The position numbers and the translations under genes are program-made. A stretch of 64,000 bases of DNA from Tuctoria greenei (Eukaryota > Streptophyta > Magnoliopsida > Poales > Poaceae). The notes beneath the pieces were generated by a model that saw only the letters and a list, made by a program, of their open reading frames with translations, was not told where the DNA came from and did no database searches. Below are positions 1 to 11,809 of the stretch, in pieces. How positions within the stretch are numbered: the first letter of the stretch is position 1; each line of letters opens with the position of its first letter. Location of the stretch: assembly GCA_036927565.1 (NCBI GenBank), contig JAYESD010000003.1:187073499-187137498 (forward strand). Reading direction: 5' to 3'.

Positions 1-420
1 AGCTATTGCACCATTCTCATCAAAGAACTCCCCTCTTTTGTGCAAAATTTCACGATGAATGAATTGACAGAGTTCAACAGCAATCTTGTCGGCTCCTCCA
101 TTAGGAATACTTCTACAAACCGGCCATTCTTCGTTCAGATTCTTCGTGTGCTGCAATATAACGTATAACAAGGTTTAGAATGTGTTGATTTGAACAATCT
201 CAAAGTATAGATCAAAGTGAGAGTATACAGAGATTTAGTTGGTATTTTTGGAGCAGTTGTACTATGAGCAATTGAATTTTGAAGTTGGAATCAAAATATG
301 AAAATAATGGTTCTGGTAATATTGAACAACAGAGAATATAAGTATTAAACTATGCTAGTTACAATGAAAATGAAACTCAAAAGTAAGAAAATAAGGTATC
401 GACATTAAGGATAACTTACA

Positions 421-800
421 TCCTCACGATTCACTCTATATACGCCGGCGGTCCGAAGATGCTTGCATACATAACCCGCATAAGACACTCCCAACAGGCT
501 GCTTCAGACAAGCATAATACGTTTTAATGTCTAATGCATTCGTATTGGAAGGTCTCTCAAGGCCAAGCCATTCCGCGTAAAACCGCCAAGCGCTATAATA
601 CAAGAAATGTCATATAAAACTTGTCAATATTCTAAATGTGTGTAAATTAAAATTATTGAATAAACGTACTTTCAAAATGGAAAGGAAATCTTTGTAACGA
701 TCTGGTGGGAAATCGGCCGAGTCCAAGACTATTGTCATTCCCTGCGTTGGCTTGATGAAGATCATTATGTAGTGATCACTGCAAACATACAAACACACGT
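421..800 (-). other. Ulp1/C48-type protease catalytic segment of the CACTA gene
   Basis: Three residues expected of a C48 cysteine protease are visible in order on the minus strand. A His lies in SDHYIMIFI (codon 772-774), an Asp in IVLDSAD (codon 721-723), and a Cys in the motif QPVGSVLCG (codon 478-480). The stretch at 1-130 continues with the usual downstream helix (FIHREILHKRGEFFDENG). The Cys exon loses its frame directly after the motif, so the protein is not expected to be active. Matching the His/Asp/Cys order to the Ulp1 family is established knowledge; membership of this copy is my reading. Confidence 0.65.
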
Positions 801-1679
801 GTTAACAATTACCAATAATTGCTATTTCAATGTCATGTGTTGAACTTACTCGACGTTGTACAGAGCCTTTATGAGGTCCTTGCCTCTCTGACAAAGTTAA
901 ACATCGCATGTCCTATGTAAGCTACAACTTATGTCCTTCTATCCTTCTTAAGTTTTGCGATTGCTTTTTCAAAATCTTTTTTTTTTCATGTGATTGAACT
1001 TTGCTGAGTCTCGATCCGCCTTGACGCCGAATAGCGCCTTTGCAATCCTAGTAGGGTCAAGGATATCTGTCTTGCGCTCCAACTTTTCATTATCCATGTA
1101 TTGCATCCTATTGAAGAAGTCCAGAATTGTTATAATATCATGAAATCCGTATGCGTGTAGCCAGAAAAGCAAATACAAAATATTAGAGGCACTTACAAGC
1201 ACCAGACGAGCAGCAGGTTGATTTCGAGCATGCCCCGATGGAAAAGGGGATGCAACTCTTCAAATAAAATGACTTGTCTATCTTCTTCAGTGCTCTGGAA
1301 TGCTTCTTTTAGAATACAAAATGTGACGCAAGAAAGACCATATCTTGTGCTGGCAAGGATGTACCACTCATGCATTCTTTTGAGCGGGACGGGTTGTTTG
1401 CTAAGTTGTACGGATGTCATGAACGGCTTCCCATTCTCAAATTCAGGAGGAACATCATCAAGCTTGTATATTGGAACTCCTGGTTTAACTAAAGCCGTTC
1501 GCCGATTATACATGAAACCTCTTCTTCCCACTCCTCGATATCTCCTAATTCTGGCTCATGAGAAGAACGAGATGCACTCGATTTTATAATATTTTCCTTC
1601 ATAGTTTCCAAATACTTTGACACTTCTGATGAAGGTTTCTTATTTTCGTATGAGCTAACTTTGATAGACACTGATGATC

Positions 1680-1900
1680 GAGGAGTAGTCGTCGGAAGTT
1701 GGACACTGGCTTGTTGTTGAACCTGTTGTTCAACTGATTGCTCTTTACTCCCAGCAGCTGGCTCTAGTACTGCTTCAAGCTGTTGCCCAACTGGTTGCTC
1801 TTTACTAGCAACAGCTTGCTCTGGTACTGCTTGAAGTTGTTGTACAACTTGTTGCTCTTGGATATCTTTACTAGCAAGGTTACTATCATCCTTGTTGAGA
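1680..1900 (-). repeat. Gln/Glu-rich degenerate repeat inside the CACTA gene
   Basis: About 20-residue units repeat in the translated minus strand, for example VVQQLQAVPEQAVASKEQP, then VGQQLEAVLEPAAGSKEQS, then VEQQVQQQ. At DNA level the unit is about 57 bp. This is a low-complexity linker between the Transposase_24-like and protease parts. Repeat number probably varies between copies; the plus-strand copy at 31200 breaks off just before this point. Confidence 0.6.
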
Positions 1901-2747
1901 CATAGGGGGAGTGAATCTTCCTGGACTGGGAGTGGATCTTCATGCACTTTCGCCTTAGAAGATGGGGTTGCAGTATTTCGAGATGCGACGGGGCTAGAAA
2001 TTGGTTCATCGTCCAACACGATATCGCGTCGGTGCCAAAGGATTAATCGGTTGATAGCCTGCCCCAGAGCCGCGATCCCCTCAGGTGTGACGTGGTCTAT
2101 TTCATAATCTTCATAATCATTATCAATGATCTAAAGAACTTGCACCACAACATAATACAACGGAAGTGGATTCCAATTGAAGTCACGATTAGTCTTTGCC
2201 ATAGCAGTGGCAACCTGTTTGGTTTTGTTCCCTGCTCTGCCGATCGAGACAAGAAGACGACAAGATTTGTCGTTAGCAATATCATTGACATGGAACTTAT
2301 GGGTTGACCCTGAGCCTGGCACAGAACCAACGCTGCTAGGGTAGGCAGTTGGAGATACTAATTGCTCCTTTTGCACTGGAACCATCGATGTACTGTGTGC
2401 CACTAATTGTCCGATTGTCCAAGTTGTTCCATTATTTCTTGCATATTTTCTTTGACCTTTTGAGCAATCATTTCATCAAGTGTTTTCTTAAACTTCTCAC
2501 ATCTTCTATATGTGTCTTTATCTTTAGGGAAACCATCTAGCCAAGACATTTGAGAAGAGACTACTCGAATCCGTCCGCTGTGTTCAGGGTTTCCTAAGAT
2601 AGCAGTAAGTTGGTCATTCTCCCTCTTCGGCTTGAAGAGACCCTTCTATTGCTTTTCAATTACTTATTTCATTTTCTCCTCTACTTCATTCACAGAGTTG
2701 GGCTTTTCAAGTTTGCCCTTGCTGGTCAAACCTGACCAGGCAAAGAC

Positions 2748-3402
2748 CTACCACTGAGTTCGCTCACCGCAGCCTTCTAATGGGTCAGGATTGCCCTTAC
2801 TAGTAATTTCGTCTAATATCTTATTCCATTTCTGGACTTTGGGGGCATATCCGGCAGACCCCAAGCGATGATAGTATTTGTTCTTTTTTGCAAGCTCTGA
2901 CCTAGTTGCACTTAGAGCTTTAGCATCAGGTGTGGTCTTTTGAGAAACAAACTCTTGCCACTGAGCTTGTGTGATTTTTCCCATCTTCCTCGGGCTAGGG
3001 ACCTTATCGGCCTTAACATAGCATTCATTTCGCTCTTCCAGCCATGAAACTTCTTGCCGCAAGAGACCAATGTTGCTTTCTTTACAGCTTCTTTCGTGCC
3101 TTTCAGGAACTTGAATTGTTTCTTTATTCTTTTCCACAACTCATTCTTGGTCTGCTCGGGTAATTTCCTCCAATTCTCGGTCGTTATCGGCACGAGCTCC
3201 CTAACAAGAAAACCGCATGCATTACGGTACTTGGTAACTGAATCCAGTGGTTCTTGGGAAGCCCACCTGGATCGACCCTTGTTATGTACATGATGCGATC
3301 TAATGGACCCTTATTGGGACCTCGTTGCCTTTGTTTCCGCTTTAGTGAAGTTGAGGATTCATCCATTAGAGAACCTTCTGCGATTTTAGGAGCCGAAGTC
3401 AC
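2748..3402 (-). other. Transposase_24-like (Ptta/En/Spm) domain
   Basis: The segment contains W-x-KLPEQTKNELW, a Lys-rich helix, then ITQAQWQEFVSQKTTPDAKA followed by SELAKKNKYYHRLGSAGY. This is the signature spacing of the plant Ptta/En/Spm Transposase_24 family, a DNA-binding-like region found in CACTA-associated proteins. Two frameshifts split it into three frames (2748-3137, 2912-3193, 3184-3402). The same block occurs at 29804-30380 on the plus strand with similar but independent damage. Confidence 0.7.
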
Positions 3403-3679
3403 CTCGTTGTCTTCGCGATTAATCTAGGTAGAAAATAATTATAAGACTTCGTATACTTGACAACCAACATTAACTTGAACTGCTGAAGTTAAGATTCGTG
3501 ATCCATACCTCGTCGGTAGGATCATATTCCGAGTTGAGATCCTCTGAAGTCTTTTTAGTTTTTATATTAGGAAAAGGATCCGATAGACTATGAAAGGAGC
3601 CTGAACTGTTAGAGTCAGTAAACTCCATATTGTCGTCTTTATTGTTACTACCAGCACCAGTCTTCTTAGGATTTTCCAT

Positions 3680-4690
3680 GCTATAACTAATAAGACAAAA
3701 AATATAATTAATGGCATATTAACTCTACATGAAGTGTTACATGAAGAAAAAAGATGGAAGTATTCTAGTATTTGATAAGACATTCTAGGGTTTAAGGCGA
3801 CTGACCAAAAGGTTCTTATACATTGCGAGGGTGATAAGCATGTTAAAGTTGCTCACCAGCAATGGCAATTTTATCTTCTTATTCTACATAGGCAGTTACT
3901 TGTATATGTTTTCTGAGCACAAGCGATGCTCAACAGTCGTATGCGAGCACATTGCTTTGTTTGGTAAAAGGATAGCGACACCGATCTCAAAGGAGCACAA
4001 CCCTGTGAGATGAAGTGTGGGACGACTACACTCTATTTAGAGTACAGATGCTACTATTCACTCATGTTACCACCAAGTTCCCAGATTTTGAACTGAAATT
4101 TGGCAGAGCTTCCTTTGTATATTGCTGATTTTGTCCACAATTTTCAAATATAGAACATTGATATTTGCAGAAACAATATATTGCAAACTTGTTACACACA
4201 TCCTCAGGATTCCATAAATGTAAATTATGAAGTATTTTGATGATCCTACTAGAAATTATGATCCAAACAACAACTGAATACATAACTGTCCAGATTTTAG
4301 ACTGTTACGACACCTTAAACGGTACTTCAATTTAGACCTGGTTATTTTGTGTTTTAGCCTTACCGTTGAATAGGAAATTGATAGAGGACTCTTTAAGATT
4401 TCCATACATGTATAGATATGCATAGGTTGCTTTTCTAATTTAGGAATTATGGCTGTTCAAAGTTCAGAAATTTTGTGGCTGTTTCGGATAACACTGAGGT
4501 ATTAACTTCAACTCTAGTTTCTAACTAGTTCTAAACCTAATTTGAGGTAACAATGAATAGAAAAGTTGTAGAATAGCTCTTCCCCTTTCAAAAAATGTAT
4601 CACAATAGACTAGAAGAGCTTTTTACAGATAATTGTGGCAAAAATTCTGATGCTTGTTCATACAATTTCAATACAATTACATCACAACTT
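3680..4690. other. Non-coding stretch, probably intron and 5' untranslated sequence of the leftward CACTA gene
   Basis: I see no convincing ORF, terminal repeats or RNA gene here. It lies between the GC-rich leader (4717-4926) and the first recognisable coding exon (3679), where the plus-strand copy has a shorter AT-rich interval (29040-29520). A small insertion of unknown kind could account for the extra length. Confidence 0.4.
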
Positions 4691-5015
4691 GACAGTTTTT
4701 CGAATTCCACCGAACCCTAACCAAGGATGCCTACCCTTTTTGAATCCCTAACCCTAACCAAGGATATGCAAGGTGGCAGCAAGGGCGGGGAGACGGAGGA
4801 TGGAAGGTCGAAGGGTTTAGGGTTTACCGTAGCGGCGACGGCAATGGCTTCGCTCGGCGTACCTGGAAGTGACAAGGGCGAAGCTCGGCGGCGACGACGA
4901 AGCCCGGCGATGACAGCAGCGAACACTTGGTGGCAAACGAAATTTTGGTAGCCTAATGGCGTCTAATTGTTTCGCCCGGGTTAGGTTTTTCCAACGCTGC
5001 CAAGCGGTATATATA
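4691..5015 (-). promoter_or_regulatory. Promoter and GC-rich leader of the leftward CACTA gene
   Basis: On the minus strand a TATA box (TATATATA, 5008-5015) sits in the context GTCTATATATACC. A leader with CCTAAC and a GC-rich exon with repeated CGCCG follow (4717-4926). The copy at 28720-29030 has the same order: GTCTATATAACAG, then CCTAACCTCGACG, then the CGCCG-rich exon. Conservation of the TATA context between the two copies supports a real promoter of the family. Confidence 0.55.
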
Positions 5016-6863
5016 GACTCCTATTTTCTCAGGCGAATTTTAAGTACCGACCGCCCTAGAAGATGGTTACCTCAGGCGGGTTTTACTTACCAACCGCTTG
5101 AGAAGATACAATTATCTCAGGCAGTTGGTAATTAAAACCCGCGTGAGATAGTCATCTTCTCAGGCGGTTATTAAGTACCAACCGCCTGTGAAGATCTTTA
5201 CTTCTTCTTAATTAATATTCTTGATTAAATGTGGGTCCTTTAAAAACGAAAAATTCCACTTTCTTGTAATATTATTGATAAGTAAAAGTTACCATTAAAT
5301 TTCACTTCAAAATCCTTTGAAATTGGTCAGAACATAAAAACATATAACAATTGCTATTTTTCATTTTTCTATCTTGATGAATATAATGCTTTTTTCATTT
5401 ATTTTTTCAGTGGACTTTTTTATTCATCATACCAACCTCTATAAATTTTTTCAGATTTTTTTAAATTTTTTTGAATCATTGTGTGTTCATAATTTGATGA
5501 ATGCCTCATATGTATATGAGCATTTAGTTAGAATGATGGATAATTTGAAGTTTGACATGTTGGAAAGCTTTTAAAAAAATTAACAAAATTCATACATGTA
5601 TAAATAATACAAATATGTTCATACAAACAAATTTAAGTGAAGAATCCTTTTTTTATGAGATACACAAATATGAATAATATGTGAGTATAAATTAATTTGA
5701 TATTTACCAAAACATTACAATGTCAACTTTTTAAAATATTTAGTTCAGGTGTTAGATATTAATTTTATACAAATATAGAAGAAAGAATCATCGAATTTGG
5801 ACTCAATTTGCAGAAGCTAAACATGTTTGAGTATTTATATTGGAATCTAAATAAAAAAGAAGCAAGGGAAAATAAAACTGAAGAACAGTATCTACAATTC
5901 TCAGGAGGTTGGTAATTAAAACCTACCGGAGATAATCATCTTCTTAGGCGGTTATTAAGTACCAACCGCCTGTGAAGATCTTTACTTCTTCTTAATTAAT
6001 ATTCTTGATTAAATGTGGGTCCTTTAAAAAGGCAAAATTCCACTTTATTGTAATATTATTGATAAGTAAAGGTTACCATTAAATTTCACTTCATAAATCC
6101 TTTGAAATTGGTCAGAAAATAAAAAACATATAACAATTTCTATTTTTCATTTTTCTATCTTGATGAATATAATGTTTTTTTCATTTATTTTTTCAGTGGA
6201 CATTTTTATTCATCATACCAACCTCTATAAATTTTTTCAGATTTTTTTAAATTTTTTTGAATCAATGTGTGTTCATAATTCGATGAATGCCTCATATATA
6301 TATGAGCATTTAGTTAGAATGATGGATAATTTGAAATTTGATATGTTAGAATGCTTTTAAAAAATTAACAAAATTCGTACATGTATAAATAATACAAATA
6401 TGTTCATACAAACAAATTTAAGTGAAGGATATTTTTTTATGAGATACACAAATGTGAATAATATGTGAGTAGAAATTAATTTGATATTTACCAAAACATT
6501 ACAATGTCAGCTATACAAGTTTTAAAATATTTGGTTCAGGTGGTAGATATTAATTTTATACAAATATAGAAGAAAGAATCATCGAATTTGGACTCAATTT
6601 GCAGAATCTAAACATGTTTGAGTATTTATATTGGAATCTAAATAAAAAAGAAGCAAGGAAAAATGAAACTGAAGAACAGTATCTATAATTATCTTAGGCG
6701 GTTGGTAATTAAAATCCGTCTGGGATAAGGAAACTGAAGAGCCTCAGGCATTATCTCATGCGGTTTGTAATGAATAACCGTCTGAGATAATCGTTTTCTC
6801 AGGCGGTTATTAATCACCAACCGCCTCTGAAAATTTTAAAAACCGCCTGTGAAAACTAACGCC
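5016..6863. repeat. Central CACTA block of palindromic GGCGGTT/AACCGCC repeats
   Basis: Multiple short palindromes of the form CAGGCGGTT-N-ACCAACCGCCTG occur at 5031-5200, 5900-5975 and 6690-6860. They match in type the repeats next to the CACTA end at 25370-25690 and in the copy at 28545-28720. In En/Spm-type elements subterminal motifs of this kind bind the element's TNPA-like protein. Here they also fill the interval between two divergent TATA boxes (5008-5015 minus, 6864-6870 plus). Confidence 0.65.
5163..6735 (+). repeat. Imperfect tandem duplication, unit about 785-790 bp
   Basis: The sequence beginning GGCGGTTATTAAGTACCAAC at 5163 recurs at 5947. The copies stay collinear to about 5895 and 6690 (for example the word AAGAACAGTATCTA at 5881 and 6672). 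They differ by scattered substitutions and small indels, so the duplication is old. The unit holds an AT-rich segment flanked by the palindromic repeats. Two matching 66-codon ORFs (5374-5574, 6160-6360) are by-products of the duplication. Confidence 0.85.
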
Positions 6864-7130
6864 TATATAAAGACCCCTCACCACAGTCGAAATGTAACCC
6901 TGGAGAATTTTCCACCACCGCAAGGCTGCCAAAATTACCCACCGCCGCACCGCCGCCCAGCCTGCACTGTCGTGCCGCCGCTCAGCCCGCACTGTCGCGC
7001 CGCCGCTCAGCCCGCACTGCCACGCCGCCGCCCAGCCCGCACTGCCCCGCTGCCGTCCAGCCCCGCGGAGGCACGCCTCTGCCCAGTCCCACATCGCGCC
7101 ACAAGGTACCTAAGTAAATTCTCATAGTTT
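6864..7130 (+). promoter_or_regulatory. Promoter and GC-rich leader of the rightward CACTA transposase
   Basis: A TATA box (TATATAA, 6864-6870, context CGCCTATATAAAGACC) is followed by a leader and a GCC-repeat-rich exon with degenerate CCGCCGCTCAGCCCGCACTG units (6955-7060). A candidate splice donor is CAAGGTACCTAAG at about 7103. It faces away from the leftward promoter at 5008-5015. The coding part of the gene is now more than 13 kb downstream because copia-1 is inserted in between. Confidence 0.5.
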
Positions 7131-7192
7131 CCTTACTATGCATTGCATGCTACCTTTTTCTTTGTATATTTTCATAAGCTGCTAGTTTTGTA

Positions 7193-7470
7193 TGTTGGTA
7201 TATGGATTGTGTCCTTTTGCATGTGTGTACATATGCGTTTGGACTCAATAATTTGGTGACATGAATAGTTTGTTGGTATATGGTATTGTTATTAGACTCA
7301 TATGTGTTGGTATATGGATTGTGTCCTTTTGCATGTGTGTACATATGCATTTGGACTCAATAATTTGGTGACATGAATAGTTTGTTGGTATATGGTATTG
7401 GTATTGGACTCATATGTGTTGGTATATGGATTATGTCCTTTTGTAGTTTGTACCTATTTTGTGACATGAA
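7193..7470 (+). repeat. Tandem repeat, unit 112 bp, about 2.5 copies
   Basis: The word TGTTGGTATATGGATT starts at 7193, 7305 and 7417, giving an exact 112-bp period. The third unit is partial. It lies in the presumed first intron of the transposase gene. Confidence 0.85.
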
Positions 7471-7494
7471 TATGATGTTTAATTAACAGATGAT

Positions 7495-7497
<3 letters not shown>

Positions 7498-7533
<36 letters not shown>
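7498..7533. repeat. (TA)n microsatellite
   Basis: An uninterrupted run of about 17 TA units. Confidence 0.95.
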
Positions 7534-7535
<2 letters not shown>

Positions 7536-7844
7536 ATGCATGAAGTTTACTCAAACTTGTAATTATAGTTTTATGTGTTTTCTTTTTCAATATGTTACTT
7601 GTGTGTGCGTACCTCCTGCTTGCATATATTTCGAATGAGTGATTAGGGTTAGCTTTCTAGGGAGATGGTTTTACAACTCACCCATTTAGTTACCATCGTT
7701 GGATGGGATCCGATGTCAAGATATAACGGACCGGATCCCACCCAGACCTAGCCCATGCTACTGGGTTTGTTTGCCCCACGACTTCAATCCTTCACCCCCG
7801 CTTGCTGCTCCCAACGCCTTCGACTCCGTCCGCCTCAAGACGTC
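7534..7844 (+). other. CACTA transposase leader, left of the copia-1 insertion
   Basis: There is no recognisable domain. The sequence ends with the target duplication ACGTC (7840-7844) and resumes after copia-1 at 20009 with ACATC. The joined stretch leads into the transposase start at 20353 and is probably untranslated leader or intron. Confidence 0.5.
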
Positions 7845-9309
7845 TGTAAGGATCAAATGCCCAAGAGGGGGGGTGAATTGGGCTTCTTCTCAAAAATTAA
7901 AGCAATAAAAACTTAACTACTAAAAGCCCAATTCCCTATGCAAACAACCTATGCATTCAAGTGAATAGTAATTTTGCGGTATATGAAATGCATAAGTGTA
8001 ACAGGAAAGAAAGAGTGTGCAAACTCCCGAGGAGACACGAAGACACAGAGATTTATCCCGTGGTTCGGCAAGATCGTCAAGACCTTCCTACATCCACGTT
8101 GTGGCAACCACCAAAGGGTATAGCTACTCCCAAGTCGCCGAGACCAGGAATCTTCACTAAAAGCCTTCGTTCGCCAACCTCGGCAAGGTGGAGCTCAAGC
8201 CTTGTACAAGTTTGATCCTCCGGGCTTCCACAACCGACTTGGCAAGCTCCGGAAGGCTCTCTCCAATCACCGACTGTTACACAGTGAATGCAATCACCAA
8301 GAGACACTCCCTTACAGCTCTCACTAGACTAGAGACTCCAATCACCAAGAATGGAAGCACACAAGCATCATCTCTAGCAAGTTCTAGCCTATCTCTTGGT
8401 GTACAAGTGGTGTAAATGATGTAGAAGTGGTAGCTCAATGTCTTGAATGCTTGGTAATGTGTAGAGTAGCTTTGAGTATCAAGACTTATCGAAATGATTG
8501 GTTGAAGGGGTATAAATAGCCAGCTTCCATGAAATAGCCGTTGGAAAAGTAGGCTGACATCACTGTTCTGCAAACATCGGATGATCCGATGTTCTCCCTT
8601 CAGTTGTCATCGGTCGAATCCAAATTAGCTGATGTCACTATGTCAGATATGACCGTTGATCGACCGATCTAACACTTGCCTCATCATCGGATGATCCGGT
8701 GACACTTGATCCAGAATGGTCCAGAAATTATGCTTACTGGAATGATTGACCGATGTGTTATGATTGTACATCGGATGATCCGGTGTTACACTTGGTCCAG
8801 GGAAGTTGCTTACTGGAATGATTGACCGATGTAACACTTGCTTTATCATCGGATGATCCGGTGTGTACTCAAGTATGAGGTATTTTTCTGCTGTTGAGCC
8901 AACTCGACCGATGTAGTCTTTTTTTGGATACATCGGATGATCCGGTGAGTTGATTTTGTCTGCTTTGAGTTGTTCTAAGTTATTCTTTTGGAATTTGTTC
9001 GAGTAAACTTTGACATTGGTTTGAAATGTTCTTCTGATGATGACCAAGTCTTGAGTGCTGTCAATTTTGATGGAATAATTTTGACATATATGCTTTTTCT
9101 TTTGGTCTTCACAAAAATCGATTGACCTCATAAAATAATTTGTTTAGGGGTCTCTAATTGTACCCAATGAGCAGTAGATGATATACATATAGATTTCATT
9201 AAGTGTGATGAGTCATATGAGAGACCTTGCATCCACAAACTCATTAGTAATATCCAATGGTTGTCATTAATCACCAAGACCATACCTCATGGGGGCCTAG
9301 ATGCTTTCA
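7845..9309 (-). repeat. 3' LTR of copia-1
   Basis: It is 1465 bp, collinear with 18541-20008. On the minus strand it starts TGAAAGCATCTAGG (9309) and ends in TTACA (7845). A TATA-like TATTTATA (minus, about 8511-8518) separates a palindrome-rich U3 (8570-8950) from R/U5. Confidence 0.93.
8570..8950 (-). promoter_or_regulatory. Array of CGGATGATCCG-type palindromes in copia-1 U3 (3' LTR)
   Basis: The core ATCGGATGATCC occurs near 8578, 8695, 8772, 8848 and 8934, usually within CATCGGATGATCCGGTG, alternating with GACCGATGT half-sites. The array lies directly upstream (minus strand) of the TATA-like site at 8511-8518, as expected for enhancer sites. The 5' LTR copy (19270-19640) shows the same array with point changes. 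Confidence 0.8.
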
Positions 9310-9323
9310 ATCTCCCCCTTTTT
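9310..9323 (-). promoter_or_regulatory. Polypurine tract of copia-1, with further purine runs at 9556-9612
   Basis: On the minus strand AAAAAGGGGGAGAT abuts the 3' LTR, the position where plus-strand DNA synthesis is primed. More runs of AGGGGGAG type (9556-9612) match the multiple PPT cluster described for Sireviruses. Copia-2 has the same arrangement (41082-41096 and 41463-41490). Confidence 0.85.
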
Positions 9324-9638
9324 GGTGATTGATGACAACACAACGAGTAAAGCATAACAATAATGAAATTAAGAATACCATACTCAAAAGGATATGCAAC
9401 TAGTACAAGATAGAGCACACGAAACTCGAAGGCTCAAAACCAATCAATAAAACATGAGAGAATTAAGTGGCACACGAATAACTCAAGAATAACAAAAGAG
9501 TAGCAAATCTCCCAAATTATAAGACTCCCAAAATAAATGCTCCACTTACAACTAGGACTCCCCCTGGGACTAAACTATCCCTCCCCCTGACTCTTGTCCC
9601 CCTTTGGCATCAATACACCAAAAAGGGAAGCCGAGTGC

Positions 9639-11803
9639 CTAAGGATCCTGAGCGCTCGGGGCGATGATGAACTGGTCGACGTCGGGGGTGCTTTCGTCGG
9701 AGCTGCTGCCTGCTGCTGCTGAGGCTTGAGTGGAGGTGACAGGTGCTGCGGGAGCTGCTGTCGGTGCCTGCTGAGTCTGGACTGCAGGTAGCGGGGCACT
9801 GACAACTGAAGCCGGAGTCTGCTGGAAGAGTGTGGAAGCCGGCAGGGGAGAGTGAATGGGTGCACCTGGAGCAAGCAGTGGTGACATGCTAATCGTCGGT
9901 ATCGGTGTAGTCAGCACTAGAGATGAAACTGGTGCCAGGACAAGCGGACCTGGAGCTAGACCCGGAAGCTGAGAGGGCAGGGCAATCCTGGTCTGAGTGT
10001 GGAGGTTGGTGATCAACCCTACGATGCCCATCATGGCCTGTTGCGTCTGCTGCTGCTGGTCAAGAGAACGCTAGTGCATCTGATCAATCAGTCCAGTGAG
10101 CCTGTAAGTGTCCTCTCCCCTCTCGCGGGCTATCTGATGCTGCATCTCCTGCTGCTGCTGCTGGAGCTCCAAAAGACGCGCAGCCTGCTCAGCTCTACCC
10201 TGCTCAGCTGTAAGTCGATCCAGTCGCTGCTGCTCAACCATCTACTGAAGTAGAGAGGTGAGCTCAGATGGTTGAGAGACCTGTGCCTCGGACACCAGAG
10301 GTGGAGTAGGTGGTGGTGCAGTCGAGCCTCCAGCCTCTACGTCATGCTGTCTGGGTGAGGGAGGAGGTGGGAAGTACTCCTTGACACTGTCACTAGTGTC
10401 ACTCTCTGACCAGATATGCTGCAGATCTCCTCCCTGAGCCTTAGCCTGTGCTAGGATCTCATCTTCCTTCTCGAGGTCTGACCAGTCCTCTGAAAGGAGA
10501 GCTCGGACTTGACGCTCAACTGGGTGGCAAAGACGGCGGTCTCCAGGAGCTGGAGCACGGTAGTGTCCGAACCTAGTGACGCTCTCGTCGGTGAGACTGT
10601 CACGCACGGATGACCCCTCTGGAGCCAACAGGTAGAGGAGGTGACTGATCCAGTGGCCGAAAACAAGCTGCCTCATCATCCCAACTCCATCTGTGATAAC
10701 ATCCTCCATCTCACAGATAAGGATATCCACAATGTCGAACTCCATCTCGTTCATGACATAGAACAAGAGGGTCTGCTGCAGACTGGTGAAGCCCTCAAGG
10801 TACCCGGACCTGGGTAGAAGTGAGCGGCGTAAGGCAAGGTGCATAGTGCGCACAGCTGGAGTGAGTAGAGCAGGTACCCTCAACTGGTCAGGAGAGAAGG
10901 GCTGAGCAAACAGTGATCGTATCTCCTCAAAAGGTGGTGCCACACCTCCAGTGAGCGGCCTCCTCGGTGGGTCAGCCTGTCCATATACTCTCTCGTGCAT
11001 GCAGGTGTCATGGAGATCCACGCCTAGCAGCTGTCCCAAGGTCTGTCTGGTCAGATGGTGATGTTGGCCCATGAACATGAAGTCAATGGATCTGCGGCCC
11101 TCTGAACGTAGAGTGTGGCATAGAACACTCAGACCTAGTCCTTCACGAAGGAACCCCGCTGGTAAGACATCAGCTCCACTAGCCCTCTGTATCTCTAAAA
11201 GTAAGGGCGAATCTCAGTGCCGGCTGCAAGTGCAAGCTGATCCCAATCAAGAAAGTTATGCTGGAAAAGCTTATGGCCCCAACGTCTGTAAGTCTCATAC
11301 AGCGACGCCTGTGTCAGGGTCCAGAAGCGGTTGTCCACAAGTGGCTCTCTAGGCTGCGGGAACCACTCCTCAAGCAGAATACTCCATCTGAGCTTCCTGA
11401 GCTGCTTGGCCTTCAACTTCCTATAGTCAGTCAGGAGGACACCCTCACCAACTCGGACATTGGTGTCCATCTCATAGACGGCTCTCTGGGCCACCCTGTC
11501 CTCCTGAAGCTCAGCTGCAGAAGGTCTCTATCTCGGGGCTGCAGCTGGATGACCTCCACGAGTCCTGACTGAGCACCGGCGAACAAGTGGCACTTAAGGC
11601 TCCTTAGTATCCTCTGGCTCCTCAGGCACCGGAGGCTGCCTCTATCGGGCCTCCCGGATCCTCAGCGATCCTCCTCGGCTACGCTCCCGCTCCTCAGCGG
11701 CGCGAGCGGCCATCAGAGCTTTCTTCTCCTCTTTCGACAGTTTCTGCTTCTTAGCCCCTGGCTCCTCAATAGCCTTGCCCTTTCCTTTCTTGTCATGACC
11801 CAT
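9639..11803 (-). pseudogene. Third (env-like) ORF of copia-1, decayed
   Basis: The start I favour is the ATG at 11803, giving a very basic N-terminus (MGHDKKGKGKA). Frame 1 continues to about 11195 with stops. A shift leads into a long open stretch 10242-11078, which carries Trp/Phe-rich segments similar in position to the plant-transposon-protein domain of the copia-2 ORF. A Gln-rich coiled-coil segment and a Pro/Ala-rich tail end at 9639. It lies between RNase H and the 3' LTR, where Sireviruses carry an env-like gene of unknown function. Assignment rests mainly on position and on the better preserved copy at 41531-43117. Confidence 0.65.
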
Positions 11804-11809
11804 CTCGAG

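Larger units (their letters stand above)
1..3679 (-). pseudogene. CACTA second gene: Transposase_24-like region plus Ulp1-type C-terminal protease, decayed
   Basis: Reading leftward from an ATG at 3679, the order is: an acidic Ser/Asn-rich first exon (3510-3679, donor GTATGG), a Lys/Arg-rich exon (about 3184-3420), the conserved Transposase_24-like block (about 2750-3190), a linker (2131-2403), a Gln/Glu-rich tract (1489-2019), a block ending in a typical donor near 1197, and Ulp1-like exons to the left edge. Frameshifts near 3250 and 3020 and several stops break the frame. A second copy of the first half lies on the plus strand at 29523-31230, which supports the exon reading. In plant CACTA elements such ORFs accompany the TNP2 transposase. 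The protease part belongs to the SUMO-protease C48 superfamily, but its role in the element is not established. The gene runs off the window. Confidence 0.7.

Noticed and set aside
4737..4765. Telomere-like CCCTAACCCTAACC
   Set aside because: Only two units; CCTAAC-rich words are common in plant 5' leaders, and the homologous leader at 28750 also has CCTAACC.
8570..8950. CRISPR-like repeat array
   Set aside because: Motifs are short, palindromic and irregularly spaced inside an LTR of a plant retrotransposon.
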